Of a DNA stretch of 64,000 nt, positions 57,591 to 64,000 are shown piece after piece. The notes beneath the pieces are model-generated. The model did not search any database, had not been told where the DNA came from, and saw only the letters and a program-made list of their open reading frames with translations. The position numbers and the translations under genes are program-made. The stretch's first letter is position 1; each line of letters opens with the position of its first letter. Source of the DNA: Rostrohypoxylon terebratum (Eukaryota; Ascomycota; Sordariomycetes; Xylariales; Hypoxylaceae); NCBI GenBank assembly GCA_022497145.1, contig MU385933.1, positions 62,001 through 126,000 on the forward strand. Direction: 5' to 3'.

Positions 57591-58631
57591 GATGTGGCGT
57601 ACGGATGAAAGTTTAGTGGTGGCAGAGGAGCGGTGGAGGGGAGGAGAGAACAAGGAATTAGGTGGGATATTAGGTATTAATATGACTACACTCCTTGGTT
57701 ATGATGTCAAGATTGGGTATAGGCTGGGATTATAAAAAGATATTGGTATCAATAGGCCCGATTTCTGAGGCGATCCAATGAGTTCTGGAGTATACGGCAC
57801 TGGAGTAGGGATAACTGAAAAGAAAGGTCTCGGATATTCGAGGCGTATTATTCGTAGACACTTCAGTCTTCAACTCATCTCTTTCGTACTCTGGCCTTGC
57901 CGTATGGCATCCATTGGCTCCTTAGTTCAATGGCCTCTTTATCTTAACGGGTGGAAATCAGGAGCACCTCAGGGACCCATCCATGCGAGAAAGAAAAACA
58001 ATCGAAGCGTGTTTACCCAAGATGATCTGATGAAATTTCACTTTCGGCTTCGGCTGTGGTGTTTGTAGTTTGTAGGCGTGGATTTGGATGGTTCGGGAGA
58101 AATACTAGGGCTACTAGTAGTAAGTGCCCTGTAACCTGCGGGCTGGTAACCTCCAGGGCTCCTTCTTTAAGCTCCTTAGGGGGGCTGGGGGGCTACATTT
58201 GACAGAACCTTATGCGGTACTGGAGGCATCCATTGGCTGGTCCTCAGGGACTCACTGAACGCTATGCACATAGTAACGATTAGTGGATACTAGCGGGTAC
58301 TGGGCAGCTGGGTAGGGTACTGTAGTGCATTGAATAACCCGAAAGGGGATACCTAACCTTGAAGCTGGTTGGATCGAGCTCTTATCGATACGAGGATACA
58401 ACCCATTGACGCATTAGCGTTGGATAAATCAACAATTCCTACAATTCCAACAATTCACAACTCCACCATCCTACATTCTACATTCTACAATCTTACATCT
58501 ATTTATCTTGGAGGTATAGCAAACTAAACGACCAATCCCTAGGTTTCAATTCCCAAGTTGGATGTGTCACCAATCGATCCGTATGGAAGAATAGAAAACT
58601 ACTACCGTTCAACATCGTCAACAATGCCGCG
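57591..58631. other. Intergenic
   Basis: No convincing gene. A 96-codon frame (57778-58068) has no recognisable domain. Imperfect ACAATTCC/ACATTCTAC repeats lie at 58432-58500 near the next start. Confidence 0.45.
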
Positions 58632-60969
58632 ATGTCGCTCCAGCAAGCCAAGTCGTCGGCGGCACGATCACGATCGCTACGCGTCCCCGCCAAAACTGCC
58701 TTGACCGCCCCTCAGCCTGTTCCAGCTACAATCACATCGGCGCAGATACCTACTTCTACCTCTAACGTCGCCCTATTTCTCACCAACCTACGTCTACTAG
58801 ATCTTGATCTCGAACCCGATTGGCCGGCAATCACTGTCGCAACCTTCTCTGCCAAGGATGCTGCTAACGGCCAGAAGAAGAGGATACAGTGTGTAGAATG
58901 GGCTTTATACCAGCTTTTTACTCTATGGGACCCTGACGAGACTCAAAACGTACGTCTCCGTGTGCTTGCGACTGAGTGGAGAGAAGCGTACTAACATCTT
59001 ACAGAAATTACGCCCATTCTTTCCACCTCTCGACCAGGTTCAGTCCACTAACCTTCGAGCTGCTCTCCTCCGTGGGCTCGAACAAGCCAAGAAAAATGGA
59101 GTCCTCGGTCGCGATGCTGTTTTACGAAAGACTATGTTGGACGAATGTAAAGGCGAAAGACTCGAAGAGGTCTTGGCCGTCTTTTCTTCAGCTGTGCTCA
59201 AGAAGTTAGTGGCAGAACGTGCGCTGAATTCGGGGCCCGAATACCGTCCGACTGTATCGGAGAATATCTCATTGGAGAACCGGGGTTACTCGGGAGATCG
59301 TACCGAGCTGAATGCACTATTACTAGCGCACAAGGCATCTCTACGTTCCTTGCTAACAAGGAAGAACGAAGCACGAGAGAAATATCGCGATTTTGAAAAA
59401 ATATTGGCATCAAAGGAACAAGGCATCAGTCAACGAAAAGAGCAAGTCAAGGCGGACACCGAACGAAGCATAGCCGAAACGTCGGAAAAGGTAAAGAAAG
59501 AGGTCTACAAAACCATAAAGACTAACTGGACTGGAAACGACCAATGGATCGATTCATTGCTGTTCAGTGACACACCTTCGCGTAAAGGTGGGCTCTTGGG
59601 TAGTAAGTTTGACGATGTTTGGGCCGGTGTTCAAGAAGGGAAAATATCGGACCTCGAAGACCAGAATTCCGGCCTTCTCGAGCAGCTAGATAATCGAGTT
59701 CGCCTACAGAAGGCGAGGTTGGAGAAATGGGACGACTTTCGAAAGAAGATGTTTGGAAATATGTCAGCGCCACCTGCAGAGAGTTCAAAAGACAAGGGCA
59801 AATCGAAGGGTGTTGACCTCGGCTTCACGGCTCACTTACATTTGAGCATCGACCAAATTGAAGCAAAAGATAGGGTCTCTCACAGCGCCCCACCCCCACA
59901 ATATGCTAGCATCCTTAACAATATGAAAGCCGAGCTTGACGCCATCGGAAAACCAAAAATACCCGACTTCTCTAGCCTTCTAAGAGGTTCAAGGAGGAGC
60001 TCGGCCATTGATTCAAATTTGGACCTTGCGCCACCCCAACCAACGGCCGATCCAATCTCCGACATTAGTGAATGGGAAGATGAGCCCGAGGATAAACGGC
60101 CGGCTGAGAAAATTGCGAAGCTCCCGGTTGGACGTCGTTATCGCATCGCCCCTCCCAAACCGACTATCGAGACTCAACGGCAGATTCCGAAAATATCCCT
60201 ATCCGAAGCCTCACAAGATCAAGATGGCCCAGATTTCTGCCTTTCACCCGAACTCGACAACCCGGGCTTCGCGATACCTCAGTCCTTTAGCCCGGCCAAG
60301 TCGCGTGCTAGAAGACAAGAGTCGGCCGAACCGGAGAGCACCGCATCTTTTTCAACTTCCTACACAGCTCCCTCCGACGACGCCTCACGTACCGAACTAA
60401 CCCAGCTAAGCAAGACGATTGACGAGATGCCACCTTCTCCGGAGCCTGTTTCCCCAACTCAAGCTATGGCCGACGAGATCTTGGCAAATATGTTGAATGC
60501 ATCGCCCTCGCCAATGAAGAAGCACCGCCACACCTTATCCCTTGCTGAGAGAACACGCATGTCTATGTCGCGCACAAGGTCGTACGAGAAAGAAGAAGAT
60601 TTAACCCAGCTTTCTCCCGTTAAAATAGATCATACCCAAAGTAGCTCTAACAATACTGCAAGTCATGTCATAGAAAGAGGCGAAGAGTATGAAGATTTGG
60701 TGGCTCGGACCCGGCGCTCGATGGTAGGTTTCGAGGCGGCGCAACAGAAGGCGCGGTTAGAAAGGAGGCGGTCGGAGAGGAAGAGCAAGATGACAGCACC
60801 GAGGAAGGAGAGCTATTTCCCTAGATTGGAAGAGGAGAATATGCACGACACGTCGATCGCGGAGGAGCTCATGGAAAACGATCAGGTAGATTACGAGGCG
60901 GTTTTCAAGAGCAGGCCCCGCGTTCAGACGAGCCCGCTGCCCAGCCCGTCGAAGAATTGGAACGAATAA
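58632..60969 (+). CDS. HAUS6-like augmin complex subunit
   Basis: Two exons, 58632-58949 and 59005-60969, 760 aa. After a basic N-terminus, residues 46-230 match the HAUS6 N-terminal domain: ALFLTNLRLLDLDLEPDWP, KKRIQCVEWALYQLFTLWDP, then across the intron KLRPFFPPL, LRAALLRGLEQAKKNGVLG and LRKTMLDECKGERLEEVLAV. Coiled-coil sequence (about 250-400) follows, and then a long disordered Ser/Pro-rich tail with possible CDK sites (SPVK, SPAK, SPMK). Augmin recruits gamma-tubulin to existing microtubules in the spindle; it is present in many filamentous fungi but absent from budding yeast. The intron has a GTACGT donor, a TACTAAC branch site and an ACAG acceptor. The degenerate kinesin-14 at 13 kb is another spindle-type protein but is not linked to it. 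Confidence 0.87.
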
Positions 60970-61206
60970 AGGATGAAGGATGAGAAGCAGACGAATTTCA
61001 TGTGATGAGAGAGAGTGATGTTTAGGCAATCCGGATAGCATGATACCAAATTGATTTTGTTTGTTGTCAATGTAGGTGTGTATGGAGTGCGTTGTCTGGT
61101 GACTTGTGCTTACGTGATAGGTGCGATAAATAGCTTCAGTAGGTGTCTTTGCTAGTGTCTTTTTTTCTTTTACCCCTTTACTATGTTTAATATCTACATT
61201 TGACCA

Positions 61207-62322
61207 TTAATCATAAAAAACCAAAGCCCTCGTCTCAATACTTTCTCTAGACTTCTCGTCTTTCTGCTCCGCATCCTCAAACGCGCTATGCGGTGCCCGA
61301 CGCGCGGGCACTTTCGTGTCGGAGTCGAAACACTTGATCAGCAGCACGTCGTCGGGTCGTTGATTATACTTGTAGTACCACCTGTGCGTGGATCGCGGCT
61401 TGATCGTCCACGTCTCGTCCCGGTCGCGCGGGTAGATGATGGAGGCGGCGACGAGGTCCGAGTCTGGGATCGAGGTCGCGTCGGCCACGGCGAAGGGGTC
61501 TTTGAGGACGGGGCGGATGGGACGCCAGAGCTGGATCTGTCTGTTAGCGTAATTTCTTCCCCGACAGCAGATTCGAATGCCAGAAGGTGCGCGAAGTCGA
61601 AAAGGAAGGCTCACGTTGATGATCTGGTACCGCCGCTGGACCAGCTCGTCCGCTTCGTCGGGGAACCAGCGCCGCAGGACGAGCTCGGCGCCGTCGTAGG
61701 ACTGGTCCACGTGCGCTCGGAATAGGGGCCCGCGCGAGGACCGGTTGCCTTTGCCGAGTTTGTGCCAGTTGGAGGGGCCGCAGCGCGTCTTGTGGTCGAA
61801 GATGAAGATGTGGGATGCTCCGGTTCTATGGTTATGTATCAGCCATGTTGCTTTTTTTTTCACTTTTGGTTTAGGGAGGGGGAAAGATGCTTACATGTCT
61901 TTCAGTAGCTCTACCGACTCTGGGTAGTATTTCGCTTTTACGAGCTCCTCATCTTGATAATCGCCTAGAGACCTCAGCTTGCTCTCGTGTCGTAGGAATT
62001 GGAACCCGTGGCTATCGAGGGTGTACTTGTCTTCCTCGCCCGTCAAGTCGTGGATGGTTACTTGCTGTGGTACGTGTGGGCGCTCATTCTTCACCGTGTT
62101 ACTTTAGAGCTAGTTAGGACTTGATCTTGCGCTAGATCTGGGGTATGTCACTTACTCGGCAATTACTATTGGCATTGGTAAAGAGCCATCACCTGGGTCT
62201 TTGTAGTAGTTGATATTTGTCGGCACATCATGACGTCTCTGCGATTGGGTGCCTTGTCTTGATCTATCGAGGGATGTTTTGAACGTAAGTGGTAGCTGCG
62301 ATGTCGCGACAGCGGCAGCCAT
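61207..62322 (-). CDS. CmcJ/AsaB-like (GA4 desaturase family) oxygenase-like protein
   Basis: Four exons: 62156-62322, 61895-62101, 61615-61825 and 61207-61536, joining in frame to 304 aa. The start is MAAAVATSQLPLTF. Exon 2 holds LDSHGFQFLRHESKL. Exon 3 runs ITGASHIFIFDHKTRCG and GPLFRAHVDQSYDGA, where H163-x-D165 fits an Fe(II)-binding HxD pair. Exon 4 gives WRPIRPVLKDPFAVADA, then RSTHRWYYKYNQRPDDVLL and IKCFDSD. These are hallmarks of the fungal family named after cephamycin CmcJ, AsaB and GA4 desaturase, often oxygenases of secondary metabolism. No cluster genes flank it, so its substrate is open. All four junctions use GT-AG, with GTAAGT, GTAAGC and GTGAGC donors. Confidence 0.85.
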
Positions 62323-63760
62323 TTCGATGATTCTTTCTCTAATTTGTAGCGCGGTAAATTGCTACATCAATATATCGTTCGACTTCACTCATTTGTCGGA
62401 ATTTGGCCTAACCATCACCCTGCACGACACAACACTGTGGAAGACGTCAACTCGAGATTTGACTCAGTGAACACAACCAAGGTAGGTACCATATCAATCG
62501 ATACTCCTTTTTGCCTTCAAAATTATCTACGTAGTCGTAGGAGAACACCCGGATATGCGGGGTTATCCATGGTGATTGGGTGAGGTCGTTATATTGTAGT
62601 AACAATGTGACAATGTGTCGTTATAATAGCCTAAACACATAACCTCGAACTGACGACAAAGTTTTGGGAGACTTGGTCTATAAGGGTTTCTTCGGAGCTA
62701 CTCAGATTTGCTATGTTTCCTTTCTGATGAGGATGGTTGTCGGTGTAGGTAAATACAGATGAGCTCCCTCAAACCGCAAACGACAGTCATAAGACAACAA
62801 ACACTCCATCATCACTTCACTTCATTGAGAAACAATGCAAGAGTCCCCTATAAATATAAGAAACTTAGCGTCTCTCAGCCCCAGAGCGCACCGTTTCTAA
62901 CAACAGCTCAGCGACAGCCCAGCAGCAGGTCGGCATTAGCTAGACTACAGTCAATTACTTATTAATACAAGCGGTCCAATTTAAATCAGATTCATTCAAT
63001 ACAAGAACTGTACAGGAACTATATTCCAATTATACCTGGTTTTTTGTAGCCATTCACCATTTACCATTGCCAAACCTTTGCTGAGGCGTTGTTAACTGCC
63101 TAGTGGATCGATGTGGTGGATCTGGATCCAGTCCTACAAAAACCGAATTAGTACGATAATGCGCTGGAACCCCTGTGGCTTATTGCCCGAAGTCCCCTAA
63201 TTCCAACGTAGCCACAGCGGATTTAGGTGCCTACAGACCCCCAGGGCTGTCCGTCGCACAGCGTAAATTTGATTCAGCATACAGCGGGATAATCTTACGA
63301 CTAACAACCTTATATCACGCGACGAGAAGGTTCGTGATACCTCATTTTTGGCCATGAACATTCAGAGGCATCAGGTGGTGAGAGTTTAATTGAACTGTGG
63401 TAATATTGTATTGTTATACACGTAAAATAGCTTCAGCTGTAGCTGTAGTGTAGGTACCTAATGATACAGATTGTAAGTAGGCCTTCTCGGTGTTCAATCA
63501 CTATAGACCTTGGAAAACACAGGATAATATTAGATAGGTATCATCCAGATAAACCGTGAAAACGTAGTGTACAACACGCAGCCCGACGAAGTGAAGACAG
63601 CGGGATCAATTCGAGATCTTTTAATGTCTTCCGGAGATGAGTTTTTCTATGGTTCTCTTGACTTTGGTCATCGAACCCCTCCGTTTCCTCTGTTAGATCC
63701 GTACCTAGTTAGCGATCGTTGTGACTATACATATATAAAGGTAGGTGGGTATCTAGGATT
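62323..63760. other. Intergenic
   Basis: No gene can be supported. A frame at 63625-63764 starting MSSGDEFFYGSLDFG ends at a donor-like GTAGGT and overlaps the next gene antisense. It vaguely recalls the N-terminus of AIG2/GGCT-type proteins but lacks their remaining motifs. Confidence 0.4.
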
Positions 63761-63973
63761 CTAGTTATCTTTGATAGTAAGGGATAGTACCTCGTCTCGA
63801 GCCGCGCGCTCCTCAGCACCGTGTATCAAGTCGTATTCGGCTTGGGCCATGTCGTCGGTGATTCCACGTTTCATTGCGGCTTCGTGCTCGTGCTCTTCTT
63901 GCTCGGCATGATGCATCATGTCGTGAGCCTCCATGACAGCGGCGTCGGGAAGTCCGTGTCCGTCCGCAGACAT
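63761..63973 (-). CDS. Small acidic His-rich protein, 3' end uncertain
   Basis: The frame starts at ATG 63971-63973, 27 bp from the window edge, and runs 70 codons. It is protein-like: His/Glu/Met-rich (MEAHDMMHHAEQEEHEHEAA), then KRGITDDMAQAEYDLIHGAE and ERAARDE. After ARDE a GTACTA could be a donor; an acceptor at AAAAG (about 63624) would then add only ISN before a stop. Without splicing the tail is VLSLTIKDN. The family is not recognised. Confidence 0.5.
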   Translation of the reverse strand: MSADGHGLPDAAVMEAHDMMHHAEQEEHEHEAAMKRGITDDMAQAEYDLIHGAEERAARDEVLSLTIKDN

Positions 63974-64000
63974 GATTGAGATTGTTGTTTTCGAAGTTGG

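Noticed and set aside
63625..63764. AIG2-like start MSSGDEFFYGSL on the plus strand
   Set aside because: Only the first dozen residues resemble the family, no later motif follows, and it overlaps a better minus-strand frame.

Overview
The window is nuclear DNA of a filamentous ascomycete (Pezizomycotina, most likely Sordariomycetes; the species cannot be told). Genes are widely spaced and carry short introns with GTAAGT-like donors, CTAAC-like branch sites and YAG acceptors. The gene content is typical of that group: a Git3/Gpr1-type receptor, a fungal F-box family, a HAUS6-like augmin subunit, a fungal bS21m, and kinase-vWA and CmcJ/AsaB-like proteins. Short CCTAGG/TACCTA motifs are scattered through the intergenic DNA. 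All spliced models were built by hand from frame, splice sites and protein continuity.

Layout. 0-8 kb: the 3' end of a Pro/Ser-rich gene, a six-exon kinase-like/vWA-like gene with a changed DFG motif, a decayed small gene, and a crotonase gene. 8-15.4 kb: an RRM/PWI splicing factor divergent from the mitochondrial ribosomal gene mrp21, whose presequence contains a perfect 9-bp minisatellite, then a frameshifted kinesin-14 copy. 15.4-19.4 kb: gene-poor. 19.4-28.3 kb: an alpha/beta hydrolase, a YwbE-like protein with a C-terminal zinc-finger-like motif, a FAD monooxygenase-like protein, a tRNA-like gene and a GNAT acetyltransferase. 28.3-32.6 kb: gene-poor, with a deleted copy of a retropepsin-like gene whose intact relative lies 12.7 kb downstream. 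32.6-36.7 kb: a Git3/Gpr1-type GPCR and a class I glutamine amidotransferase. 36.7-41.2 kb: repeat-rich, with a G-quadruplex candidate, a 17-bp-arm palindrome and a possible nonsense-riddled pseudogene. 41.2-49.6 kb: the retropepsin-like gene, an F-box gene and an MFS transporter. 52-64 kb: a SNF2/RING ATPase, a small secreted cysteine-rich protein (first exon only ATG-AAG), a HAUS6-like protein, a CmcJ/AsaB-like protein and a small acidic protein at the edge.

The genes do not form one pathway or a biosynthetic cluster. Housekeeping genes (splicing, mitochondrial translation, spindle, carbon sensing) are mixed with accessory and decaying loci. The most unusual items are the retropepsin-like gene with its relic, the kinase-vWA fusion that lacks the DFG aspartate, the minisatellite-encoded presequence, and the two-exon secreted protein.
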